A stretch of 64,000 nucleotides of DNA, from the NCBI GenBank assembly GCA_035293985.1, contig DATGLS010000027.1, positions 16,033 through 80,032 of the forward strand, read 5' to 3'. The position numbers and the translations under genes are program-made. This stretch comes from JAVDCA01 sp035293985. Lineage in GTDB: Bacteria > Pseudomonadota > Alphaproteobacteria > Rhizobiales > Xanthobacteraceae. This document shows positions 42,266 through 49,430 of the stretch, piece by piece. Position 1 is the first letter of the stretch. Every line of letters begins with the position of its first letter. Below the pieces are notes generated by a model. That model was given only the letters and a program-made list of their open reading frames with translations. It had not been told where the DNA came from and searched no databases.

Positions 42266-42750
42266 TCAGTCGAACACGGAGGCGATCTCTTTGGTGTCGA
42301 CGCCTTCCTCAGCGACGCGCAGATCGGGTACGTCATGATGACGACGCAATCGAGATAGGCGATCCACACCACGTACCAGGAGAGGCTGAAGAGCCCGGCG
42401 AGCAAGGGGCTGGCGGCCGCGATGGCGAGCTGGAGGACCCGCTCGATCACGGCCGCGCCGAAGAGCAGACGAGGACCTCCCATCAGGAGCACGCCTTGGC
42501 CGACCATGTTGAGACACAGGATGATGACGACGGTGACGAAGCCTGTGAGGGCGAATTGCCAAGGCGAGGCCCCGCCGCCGACGGCGGTGAACACCACGGC
42601 GACGCCGGCGGCGATGACGAAGTAGGACACCAGCAAGAGGATCGGGACGGTGAGGAAGAAGATGATGTTGCCGCTGAGAATGCTTCACGCACGGCCTAGC
42701 ACCTCGCCGACGCGAAAATCTCTCCCGCGTTGATCCACGCAACGGCTCAT
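42266..42750 (-). pseudogene. Decayed middle paralogue of the membrane-protein trio
   Basis: This is a remnant of the same family. From an ATG at 42750 the frame reads DFRVGEVLGRA and then meets TGA at 42687-42685, where paralogue 1 has TGG (Trp). Beyond it the sequence again follows the family to GQGVLLMG. It then jumps to VIERVLQLAIAAASPLL, a deletion of roughly 115 codons relative to paralogue 1. Near the end a one-base deletion in TAC-CCG-ATC shifts the frame before the conserved VAKEGVDT tail, which is still readable in another frame as EEGVDTKEIASVFD. Three independent lesions make this a pseudogene rather than a sequencing error. Confidence 0.85.
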
Positions 42751-42855
42751 CGGATACCCCGGTGGCGACGGAAAGCGCGCGAGTTGAATCGCGCCCCTGT
42801 CGGCTTGCAATCGCGGCGGCCGCGCGCCGCGGGAATGCGAATAGAAAATGCGACC

Positions 42856-43626
42856 TCAGTCGAACACCGAGGCGATCTCCTTGGTATCGACGCCTTCCTT
42901 GGCGACGCGCAAGTCGTGATAGATCATGATCGTGACGCAGTGAAAGTAGGCGGTTAGGAGCGCCGAGACGACGAAGCCGGCGATCGATGCGAGCGCCGGA
43001 CTGACCAGCCGCAGCGGCAGCTCGACGATCTGAGTGCCGACCAGATTGATGAGCCAGAGCAGCGCAACGATGCCGAAGATCTTCCAGCGGTGACCGGAGG
43101 TGAGGTCCGCGCTGCGAGACATGCTGGCGGTCGGCCCCAAGCCTTCGACGACGCAGGCCGGCACGGCAACGGCCCACATGCAGAGGAGGATCAAGAACGG
43201 TACGACGAGCAGGACGAAGCCGAACATGAGCGCTAGGCCCATCAAGACGGCAAGGCCAATCAGCGCGCCAAACCTCGACATGGCTCGACTCAACGACTGG
43301 CCGACGCGGACGGGCATGCCGCGCAGGTACTGGAATGCGCCGAACAGCATCGCCGCCTGACCGATGAAAGTGACGACGATGATGACGAGAAATGCCACGC
43401 CGCCCAAAACGATTAAAAGCGGTCCGAAGCGGCCGGGACCGAATTGCCCTGCCGCCACGGCGAGGAACACAACGGCGACAACGGCGACGATCATGATGAC
43501 GTAGATCAGCGCACTGATGCCGATGAAGAAAAGCAGATTGGCGGTCAGAACGGTCCACGCGCGGCTCAACACGTCGCCGACGCGAAAATCTCCGCCCAAG
43601 ACGGGCGCATCTGCCATTTGTGCCAT
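42856..43626 (-). CDS. Polytopic membrane protein, paralogue 3 of three
   Basis: This 256-residue protein has six hydrophobic segments, with the conserved start FRVGDVLSRAWTVL, middle PACVVEGLGPTASMSRSADLTSGHRWKIFGI and end YHDLRVAKEGVDTKEIASVFD shared with paralogue 1. The loop regions differ considerably, so the duplication is not recent. GGGGG about six bases upstream of the ATG at 43626 fixes the start; a GTG four codons earlier is less likely. Probably an inner membrane protein of the GPDPase_memb-like family. Function unknown. Confidence 0.78.
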   Translation of the reverse strand: MAQMADAPVLGGDFRVGDVLSRAWTVLTANLLFFIGISALIYVIMIVAVVAVVFLAVAAGQFGPGRFGPLLIVLGGVAFLVIIVVTFIGQAAMLFGAFQYLRGMPVRVGQSLSRAMSRFGALIGLAVLMGLALMFGFVLLVVPFLILLCMWAVAVPACVVEGLGPTASMSRSADLTSGHRWKIFGIVALLWLINLVGTQIVELPLRLVSPALASIAGFVVSALLTAYFHCVTIMIYHDLRVAKEGVDTKEIASVFD

Positions 43627-43816
43627 GTGTTCCCCCACGACGACCTAAATCGCGTCGCGAGTGAACCTTGCGTCAGCCGCCATGTCAATTGCGGCGCACG
43701 CAAGCCACGGCATGCTCCCGCGGTGTGGGTCGGCGCCGCGCGGCGCCTGGTAGTGTAGCATGTGGTGTGGCATTACGGCGGGGCTTGCACGCGAGCCGCC
43801 GACACGGGCTTCTGCA

Positions 43817-44992
43817 ATGTTCGTCACGTTCTTTCATGAGCTCAAGTCCGCCGGCCTGCCGGTGACCTTGCGCGAATACCTCACGCTGATGGAGGCGATG
43901 CAGGCGGACCTCGCGTCGCGCCGCGTCGAGGATTTCTACTACCTCTCGCGCGCCGCGTTGGTGAAGGACGAGCGCAATCTCGACAAGTTCGACCGCGTGT
44001 TCGGCAAGGTCTTCCAGGGTCTCGAGCTGATGAGCGATGCCGTCACGGCGGAGATTCCCGCCGAATGGCTCAAGAAGCTCGCTGAGAAATACCTCACCGA
44101 GAAGGAGAAGAAGCAGATCGAGGCGATGGGCGGCCTCGACAAGCTGCTGGAGACGCTGCGCCAGCGCCTCGCCGAGCAGAAGGGACGCCACCAGGGCGGC
44201 AGCAAATGGATCGGCACCGCGGGCACCTCGCCGTTCGGCGCCTACGGCTACAACCCGGAAGGCATCCGCATCGGCCAGGACAAGAATCGCAACTTCCGCG
44301 CCGTCAAGGTGTGGGACCGTCGCGAGTTCAAGGATCTCGACGACGAGGTCGAGCTCGGCACCCGCAACATCAAGATCGCGCTGCGCCGCCTGCGCAAGTT
44401 CGCGCGCACCGGCGCGCCCGACGAGCTCGACCTCGACCACACCATCAAGGAGACGGCGCACAAGGGCTATCTCGACATCCACATGCGGCCCGAGCGGCAC
44501 AACGCCGTGAAGGTGCTTTTGTTCTTCGACGTCGGCGGCTCGATGGACTGGCACATCAAGGCGACCGAGGAGCTCTTTTCCGCGGCGCGCACCGAGTTCA
44601 AGCACATGGAGCATTTCTACTTCCACAACTGCCTGTACGAGCGGGTGTGGAAGGAGAACCGGCGGCGCCACGATCACACCACGCCGACCTGGGACGTGCT
44701 GCACACCTACCCGCACGACTACAAGGTGATCTTCGTCGGCGACGCCGCGATGAGCCTTTATGAGATCGTGATGCCGGGCGGCTCGGTCGAGCACATGAAC
44801 CCGGAGCCCGGCGAGGTGTGGATGCAGCGCGTGACCCGCACCTATCCGGCCTGCGTGTGGCTCAATCCGACGCCGGAGAACCAGTGGGAGTACACGCAGT
44901 CGACCCGCGCGATGCGCCAGCTGATGGGCGGGCGGATGTATCCGCTGACGCTGGAGGGGCTCGACCGGGCGATGCGGGAGCTGGTGCGGTAA
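43817..44992 (+). CDS. CoxE-like VWA-domain protein
   Basis: This 391-residue protein starts with MFVTFFHELKSAGLPVTLREYL, characteristic of the CoxE-type VWA family. A charged helical middle follows, and the VWA domain begins at VKVLLFFDVGGSMDW (MIDAS motif D238-S242, with Gly in place of the first Ser). These proteins work with MoxR-type ATPases as metal-dependent adaptors, for instance in inserting cofactors into CO dehydrogenase. No AAA partner is directly adjacent; the MoxR gene lies 6 kb away in another operon. Its TAA stop abuts a palindromic repeat. Cytosolic. Confidence 0.85.
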   Translation: MFVTFFHELKSAGLPVTLREYLTLMEAMQADLASRRVEDFYYLSRAALVKDERNLDKFDRVFGKVFQGLELMSDAVTAEIPAEWLKKLAEKYLTEKEKKQIEAMGGLDKLLETLRQRLAEQKGRHQGGSKWIGTAGTSPFGAYGYNPEGIRIGQDKNRNFRAVKVWDRREFKDLDDEVELGTRNIKIALRRLRKFARTGAPDELDLDHTIKETAHKGYLDIHMRPERHNAVKVLLFFDVGGSMDWHIKATEELFSAARTEFKHMEHFYFHNCLYERVWKENRRRHDHTTPTWDVLHTYPHDYKVIFVGDAAMSLYEIVMPGGSVEHMNPEPGEVWMQRVTRTYPACVWLNPTPENQWEYTQSTRAMRQLMGGRMYPLTLEGLDRAMRELVR

Positions 44993-45088
44993 CGTCATTG
45001 CGAGGAGCGCGAAGCGCGACAACGCAATCTCGACCCGACAACGCATGAGCGTGCCGATCGAGATTGTTTCGCTTCGCTCGCGATGACG
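44993..45088. repeat. Palindromic repeat, 'CGTCATTGCGAGG' type
   Basis: The left arm CGTCATTGCGAGGAGCGCGA begins one base after the VWA stop codon. The right arm TCGCTCGCGATGACG ends at 45088, with an inner pair CAATCTCGA / TCGAGATTG. This is another abundant intergenic element of Bradyrhizobium-like genomes. It separates two convergent genes. Confidence 0.85.
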
Positions 45089-45096
45089 GCCTTGGG

Positions 45097-46125
45097 TCAG
45101 CGTGTCACGTGGGCGCGGTCGCAATCCGTCCCGGGCACATACGCCATCTTGCGCGCCATCGTGGCGAGCGCGCAGCCCTCGCAGTAACGCGCGTCCTTGA
45201 AGTCGATCCAGTTGTGCGCGTAGATGTGCGCGGCCGGGATGCCGTAGCGCTCCTGCAGGAAGCGCACCAGGACGAGCCAGGTCTGCACCTGCTCTTGCGT
45301 CGGCGGCCTGGCGACGTCGGGGAAATTGCCGTTGAACTCGACGCCGATGGTGTTGGCCTTGATCACCGCGTGGTAGGTCGGGCCGTTGTCGATATACTTG
45401 TTGTCGTTTCGGTTGGCGCCGTCGCCGTGGGTCGGAATGGAGCTCTCGGCAGTCGACCAGTAGACCGTGCCGTCGGTCTCGACCCAGATGGTCACGCCGC
45501 GTTTGGTCGGGTTGGCGAACTGCGCCGCCGCCAGGCTCCTGGCCGACCCGGGGGCGCCCTCGGTCTGATGCGCAAGGATGTTCTGCCAGCGATTGGCGGC
45601 GGCCGGATCGCCCAGCGGATGCAGATAGACGATGCGCAAGCCCGCTATCTGCGGGCGGCCGGGCGCATGCGCGAGCTCGCAGAAGGTCGGCGCCGGCGCG
45701 CCTGGCAGTTGTTTCGATTCGCGCTCGATTGCGCGATCGGCCGCGGCGAGCTCGGCCGCCGTGACCGCGCCGATGCCGTCCGGGCGACCGCTGAGCTCGC
45801 GCGCCGCCTCCGCGCGCATCGCTTTGAATTCGTCGCTCGCCTGCAGGCCGGCCGCGGCAAGCCGCGCCGCGAGCTCGACGCGCGGCACGTCGAGGCGGCC
45901 CGCGCGCGCCTGCGCGATCACTTGCGCCGCGGTTTGCACCGCCGCCTGCACCGTCGACGCCGGGTGATCAGTGCTTGCCGCGTGCGCCGGCACCATGATG
46001 ATGGTGGCAATGAGCGCGCCGATGCCGAGCAAAATTGCGATCCACCGGTGTTCTCTATGAGGCGGGCTGCGCCGGTGTGGCATTTGGGGATCACTGATCA
46101 GGATTTCGTCGATCATTGGTATCAT
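45097..46125 (-). CDS. N-acetylmuramoyl-L-alanine amidase (amidase_2 family)
   Basis: This protein of about 342 residues has an N-terminal hydrophobic anchor or signal (WIAILLGIGALIATIIMVPAHA). A helical stretch of about 90 residues follows, then an amidase_2/PGRP domain with ILAHQTEG (zinc His), YHAVIKANTIGVEFNGNFPD and a late HIYAHNWIDFKDA segment with the second histidine pair. It cuts the MurNAc-L-Ala bond of peptidoglycan in the periplasm. Three in-phase ATGs (46125, 46116 and 46083) are possible and none has a strong ribosome site; the shortest would still keep the anchor. Confidence 0.78.
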   Translation of the reverse strand: MIPMIDEILISDPQMPHRRSPPHREHRWIAILLGIGALIATIIMVPAHAASTDHPASTVQAAVQTAAQVIAQARAGRLDVPRVELAARLAAAGLQASDEFKAMRAEAARELSGRPDGIGAVTAAELAAADRAIERESKQLPGAPAPTFCELAHAPGRPQIAGLRIVYLHPLGDPAAANRWQNILAHQTEGAPGSARSLAAAQFANPTKRGVTIWVETDGTVYWSTAESSIPTHGDGANRNDNKYIDNGPTYHAVIKANTIGVEFNGNFPDVARPPTQEQVQTWLVLVRFLQERYGIPAAHIYAHNWIDFKDARYCEGCALATMARKMAYVPGTDCDRAHVTR

Positions 46126-46215
46126 GCGGGCTCGACTTGTTCCCCATTCGCTGGAATTTGCGCGCCCGCTCGCTTAGGTGTCGCACCGTTCGTGGAATCC
46201 TGCGGGGCCTGCATA

Positions 46216-46641
46216 ATGAAAAAATCGCTGTCTGTCGTCGCTTTCGTTGCAGCGGCAATGAGGCTGCTGGCGCCGGACGCGCGCGCCGGCGACTTCCAGC
46301 TGTTTCGTGGCGACCCGAAGCTGATCGCGCCGGGCGTCGCGGTCGGCGCCGCGACGACTGGCGCCTACTTTGCGCTCCACAATCGCAGCGTTGCCAATCG
46401 CATGTCGGCGGGCGGCGCGATGGGGCTCACGACGGTCGGCTGCATGGCGCTGACGCCGATGGTGAGTGCAGCCGTCGTGCAGCGGGAGCTGACGCGGCGT
46501 GAGGTGCACGAGATGCTGGCGAATTGCGTCATTCCGTTCGTCGGCGGCTGGCTGATCGATGCCTATTTCGACGCGCATCCCGAACGCGACTCGGCTCCGC
46601 CGCCCGTGCGTGTGTCGACGCGCCATCGCCATCGCCACTGA
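46216..46641 (+). CDS. Small exported or membrane hypothetical protein
   Basis: This 141-residue protein has a signal peptide (MKKSLSVVAFVAAAMRLLAPDARAG). Two weakly hydrophobic, glycine-rich segments follow (AAGVAVGAATTGAYFAL-like and a stretch ending VAAVVQRE-like), then a His/Arg-rich tail, RHRHRH. It has no recognised domain, but similar short proteins recur in Rhizobiales. The ATG is reached from a divergent promoter region shared with the amidase gene. A T-rich stem-loop ends its transcript at 46697. Confidence 0.55.
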   Translation: MKKSLSVVAFVAAAMRLLAPDARAGDFQLFRGDPKLIAPGVAVGAATTGAYFALHNRSVANRMSAGGAMGLTTVGCMALTPMVSAAVVQRELTRREVHEMLANCVIPFVGGWLIDAYFDAHPERDSAPPPVRVSTRHRHRH

Positions 46642-46668
46642 TTCCCGCGCGACGGCGGCGACATGTGG

Positions 46669-46697
46669 AAAAAACCGGCCAACTGGCTGGCTTTTTT
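46669..46697 (+). terminator. Intrinsic terminator after the small exported protein
   Basis: A stem CCGGCC / GGCTGG (with a G-U pair and one bulge) flanked by A6 and T6 lies 28 bases after the stop at 46641. The T6 run on the plus strand fits rho-independent termination; the A6 run on the other side would serve the opposite strand. Confidence 0.65.
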
Positions 46698-46964
46698 GTG
46701 TTCGAATACGTCGAAACATGCATCTGGCGCCTCGCCGTGAAGCCAAAATGTGAACCAACGTGAAACAAGTGTGACATTTCGGCTGCACTCACCAGAATCT
46801 TGCGGCTGCTTATGTCGGAAAGACTCGACGCGAGGAGCGGCTCGTCTCAACATGCACCCGGTCGCGCAAGGCGGTCGTGGTGCGCAAAACGGGGGGCACC
46901 GGTCGGGCCGCGCGGGCCGCAATTGGGCGGGGGGTAGAATGGCGCTCGAGTCATCGCGCCAACG
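46698..46964. other. Non-coding stretch between two terminators
   Basis: This is the only gene-free stretch above 300 bases when its flanking terminators are counted (46642-47037). It contains no convincing coding frame, tRNA or repeat. The base composition is less GC-rich at the left end. A plus-strand transcript started here would end at the strong hairpin at 46965-46993, so a small RNA is conceivable, but I see no clear promoter. Confidence 0.4.
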
Positions 46965-46993
46965 AAAGAGCCGGCCGAAAGGCCGGCTCTTTT
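46965..46993. terminator. Strong bidirectional intrinsic terminator
   Basis: A perfect 12-bp stem (AAAGAGCCGGCC / GGCCGGCTCTTT) closed by a GAAA tetraloop is followed by TTTT on the plus strand and TTTC on the minus strand. It lies 45 bases beyond the stop of the minus-strand gene ending at 47038, so it probably terminates that transcript. Confidence 0.85.
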
Positions 46994-47037
46994 GCTTCGT
47001 GAAGGCACATCGGCACGCCCGATGAGCGCAGACCCGA

Positions 47038-47766
47038 TCAATCCGTCTCCTCATCGAGTGCGTGGCATTGCGCGGCGTCCGCCGGCTCGAGCCGCATCCG
47101 CATGACAGGCGAGGCTGGATGCAGCTCGCCGCGGTTCATGCGCGGCCACGCGTCATCCTTGAAGACGAGGGTCAGGGATTTGTCGCTCGGGCTGGCCTCG
47201 ATCGCGAGTGAGCCGCCGTCGCACTCCTGCGAGCACGAGAGCGTGTTCGTGCTCGGCCCATCGATGATCTTGCCGGTCTTGGGATCGACCATCGCGCGGT
47301 CGCGATACTGGCATTCGAGCCCGCCGATGAGCGGCTCGCCGTGTCCGGCGACGCGCGCCGCGAGCATGAGCTGGTAGCGGCGGTCATAGCCCCAGCCGTC
47401 CTGGCTGTAGTCGATCGGCTCGGCATCATCCCAATAGACCTGGGCCGCAACGCTTTGCAGGCGCTCTTGCCCGCCTTTGGCGTTCACGAGGTCGACGCGG
47501 GCGTCGTCGAAACGTGCCGTGAAGCAGACCTTGTGGTTGCGGGTCTGCGGCAGCAGCCGGGCGATCGGTCGCGAAGCAGGGGCCGGCGGCTCGGCTGCGC
47601 GGGCCGTGCCGGCGAGCGCAAAAAGTGCAGCGATCGCGATGAGCGCGGCGCGCAGGGTTGCCGGGCCGCAAGCCGGCAGCAACACCGCCGGCCGGGGGGC
47701 GAGGGCGGGCTGCTTCGTGGCCTCTGACTTGCGGACCGCGGCGGACGTGCACTGACAACATGTCAT
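47038..47766 (-). CDS. Exported hypothetical protein
   Basis: A frame of 242 residues encodes a long N-region followed by a signal-peptide-like segment (LRAALIAIAALFALAGTARAAE). The mature part contains NHKVCFTARFDDARVDLV, DGWGYDRRYQLMLAARV and LTLVFKDDAWPRMNRGE, plus three cysteines in LECQY and SCSQECDGG. No family is recognised; the mature domain looks beta-rich and periplasmic. An internal GTG just before the signal segment may be the real start, which would shorten it to about 215 residues. The strong hairpin at 46965 lies downstream. Confidence 0.6.
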   Translation of the reverse strand: MTCCQCTSAAVRKSEATKQPALAPRPAVLLPACGPATLRAALIAIAALFALAGTARAAEPPAPASRPIARLLPQTRNHKVCFTARFDDARVDLVNAKGGQERLQSVAAQVYWDDAEPIDYSQDGWGYDRRYQLMLAARVAGHGEPLIGGLECQYRDRAMVDPKTGKIIDGPSTNTLSCSQECDGGSLAIEASPSDKSLTLVFKDDAWPRMNRGELHPASPVMRMRLEPADAAQCHALDEETD

Positions 47767-47822
47767 GCCGATTGGTCGCACAGCGGCCCCGGTCGGTTCA
47801 CCTGGTCGATCGACCGCTGATG

Positions 47823-48254
47823 TCAGTGCCGCACCGCGAAGAAGGCGCCGAAGCCCGCCATCAGCATGGCGGCGGCGAGCGCCGCGAGGCTCGCGAGCGC
47901 CTGGTGGCCGGCATCGCCGGCAGCCGCCGGCGGCACGAGGCTGCCGATCCATGCCAGCACGACGGTGAGCGCCGCAGCTGCGACGAAGCGCAGCCAGCGG
48001 AAATAGAGCCATGTCACCCGCGAGAACACGAACGCCAGCACGAAGCCCGCCGGAAATGCGCCGCCCGTGATCGCCCACCAGGCGAGCGCCGCGCGCAGCG
48101 GCGTGCCACCGCTGCGGTGGACACTGTGCCAGGCGCTCACGAGCAGGATGCCGCGCCGCGCCAGCACGATCTCGACGATCATCGCCACCATGGCGCCGCC
48201 GACGACGGCGGCTGCAGCAAGCGCGGCGCGGCGCATGGAATTCGAGGGCGGCAT
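47823..48254 (-). CDS. Four-helix membrane hypothetical protein
   Basis: This 143-residue, largely hydrophobic protein has about four predicted membrane segments (roughly residues 9-28, 55-80, 84-105 and 118-140). Short loops carry SAWHSVHRSGGTPLRAALAWW and a final FFAVRH. It shows no catalytic motif. It diverges from the DUF892 gene. The neighbouring signal-peptide protein is on the same strand but separated by 56 bases, so co-transcription is possible. Function unknown. Confidence 0.6.
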   Translation of the reverse strand: MPPSNSMRRAALAAAAVVGGAMVAMIVEIVLARRGILLVSAWHSVHRSGGTPLRAALAWWAITGGAFPAGFVLAFVFSRVTWLYFRWLRFVAAAALTVVLAWIGSLVPPAAAGDAGHQALASLAALAAAMLMAGFGAFFAVRH

Positions 48255-48360
48255 GGATGGGCAGGAATCCGACAGCTGGGAGGGACCATGTGCTTACTGG
48301 CAGCCCTGGCAACAAGCAATCGCGCAGACCGGGTCGAGGCGAGCGCCCCAAGGCGCGCCA

Positions 48361-48385
48361 GGAACGCAACCACGGTTCCGCAGTT
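48361..48385 (+). promoter_or_regulatory. EcfG-type promoter of the DUF892 gene
   Basis: GGAAC at 48361-48365 and GTT at 48383-48385 are separated by 17 bases, matching the -35 and -10 elements read by the alphaproteobacterial general stress sigma factor. The base before GTT is A instead of the preferred C. It lies 51 bases upstream of the ATG. DUF892 genes are frequent members of that regulon. Confidence 0.6.
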
Positions 48386-48435
48386 TTTCCCACGACAATC
48401 GGAACAACAGCCGGAAACCGAAAGGATATCAGCTC

Positions 48436-48942
48436 ATGGGCCTGTTCTCCCGGGACATCAAGACGCTCACCGATCTGTTCGTGCATACGTTGCGCGACGT
48501 CTATTACGCGGAAAATCAGATCGCGGGGGCGCTCCCCGACATGATCGAGAAGGCGAGCGACGTCGGGCTCAAGCGCGGCTTCAAGACCCACCTCGACGAG
48601 ACGCAGAACCATTTGGCGCGCCTCGAGGAGGTCTTTCGCATGCACGGCGTCGACATCAAGGGCATCGATTGCCCGGCGATCGACGGCATCATCGAGGAAG
48701 CCGACGATGTGGCGGGCGAGGTCGCCGACAAGAAGGTGATGGACGCCGCACTCATTGCCGCCGCGCAGGCAGTCGAGCACTACGAGATCACTCGCTACGG
48801 CTCTCTGATCGCCTGGGCAAAGCAGCTCGGCCGTGCCGACAGCGCGAGCGTGCTGCAGCGCACGCTCGATGAGGAGAAGGCGACCGACAGGAAGCTCAGC
48901 CAGATGGCCGAGAGCGCCCTCAACTTGCGCGCCGCGAGCTGA
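48436..48942 (+). CDS. DUF892/YciF-type ferritin-like stress protein
   Basis: This 168-residue four-helix protein has the YciF/DUF892 pattern: LFVHTLRDVYYAENQIAGALPDMI, ETQNHLARLEEVF, AAAQAVEHYEITRYGSL and LDEEKATDRKLSQMAES. The Glu and His residues in these helices would form a di-iron site as in ferritins. The family is induced by osmotic, stationary-phase or oxidative stress, though its reaction is unknown. AAAGGAT provides the ribosome site. The EcfG-type sequence upstream fits a general stress role. Cytosolic. Confidence 0.85.
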   Translation: MGLFSRDIKTLTDLFVHTLRDVYYAENQIAGALPDMIEKASDVGLKRGFKTHLDETQNHLARLEEVFRMHGVDIKGIDCPAIDGIIEEADDVAGEVADKKVMDAALIAAAQAVEHYEITRYGSLIAWAKQLGRADSASVLQRTLDEEKATDRKLSQMAESALNLRAAS

Positions 48943-48945
48943 GCG

Positions 48946-49257
48946 TCACTTCGGTATCGTGCGCTGATCGCCACCGGGCGTGCCGGGCGGGGGCACGACC
49001 TTGAGCGTCCCGCCCTGGGGCGGTGGGACGCGCATGTCGGGATCGACGCCGGCCGGCGGACAGATCACGCCGTTCGAGTTGGCGAGCTTGTCGCTCGGAT
49101 TATTGCCGGACTGGGCGCTGCCGACCGTGCCGCTGGCGCCGGCAGGCGCGCAGCCTTGCGTGGTCGTCTTCGGCGTGACCGGGCTCGTCTGCGCGGCCGC
49201 GACGCCGACGCCGAGCGAGAACACGACAACAGAGGCGAGCGCGATCGATCGGGTCAT
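48946..49257 (-). CDS. Small exported hypothetical protein
   Basis: This 103-residue protein has a signal peptide (MTRSIALASVVVFSLGVGVAAAQ). It is followed by a Pro/Gly/Thr-rich mature part with SGTVGSAQSGNNPSDKLANSNGVICPPAGVDPDM and two cysteines. This recurring 'NSNGVICPP.GVDP.M' pattern is familiar from small exported proteins of Rhizobiales with no assigned role. AGGGAG seven bases upstream of the ATG supports the start, so an earlier in-frame methionine was rejected. It converges with the DUF892 gene across 3 bases. Confidence 0.7.
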   Translation of the reverse strand: MTRSIALASVVVFSLGVGVAAAQTSPVTPKTTTQGCAPAGASGTVGSAQSGNNPSDKLANSNGVICPPAGVDPDMRVPPPQGGTLKVVPPPGTPGGDQRTIPK

Positions 49258-49351
49258 GTGGACATCTCCCTTTCTGGCGTGCGCCTCGAGGAAAAACGCC
49301 TGCTGACAATCGGGGTTCCGGTATTTGGCATCTCTGCGTCGGGGTGGACAA

Positions 49352-49430
49352 ATCAAGGCGCGAAGCGCCGTGCCCTCGCGGACCGCCGCGGCAAAAAGCG
49401 GTGGGCACGCTGCGCTTTGCCGACCCTACG
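49352..49430. repeat. Palindromic repeat, 'GTAGGGTSGGCAAAG' type, second copy
   Basis: On the minus strand it begins GTAGGGTCGGCAAAGCGCAG and continues CGTGCCCACC, with an imperfect return arm GGGCACGGCGCTTCGCGCC toward 49352. The opening bases match the element at 3513. As there, the TAG inside them is the stop codon of the adjoining gene, here the amidase (49426-49428). Confidence 0.7.

Noticed and set aside
46750..47025. A 91-codon plus-strand frame in the gene-free stretch
   Set aside because: It reads straight through the strong hairpin terminator at 46965-46993 and its sequence is Arg/Gly-rich without any recognisable feature.
48403..48430. A second GGAAC close to the DUF892 start as an additional EcfG promoter
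   Set aside because: No GTT occurs at 16-17 bases downstream and it is too near the ribosome site.
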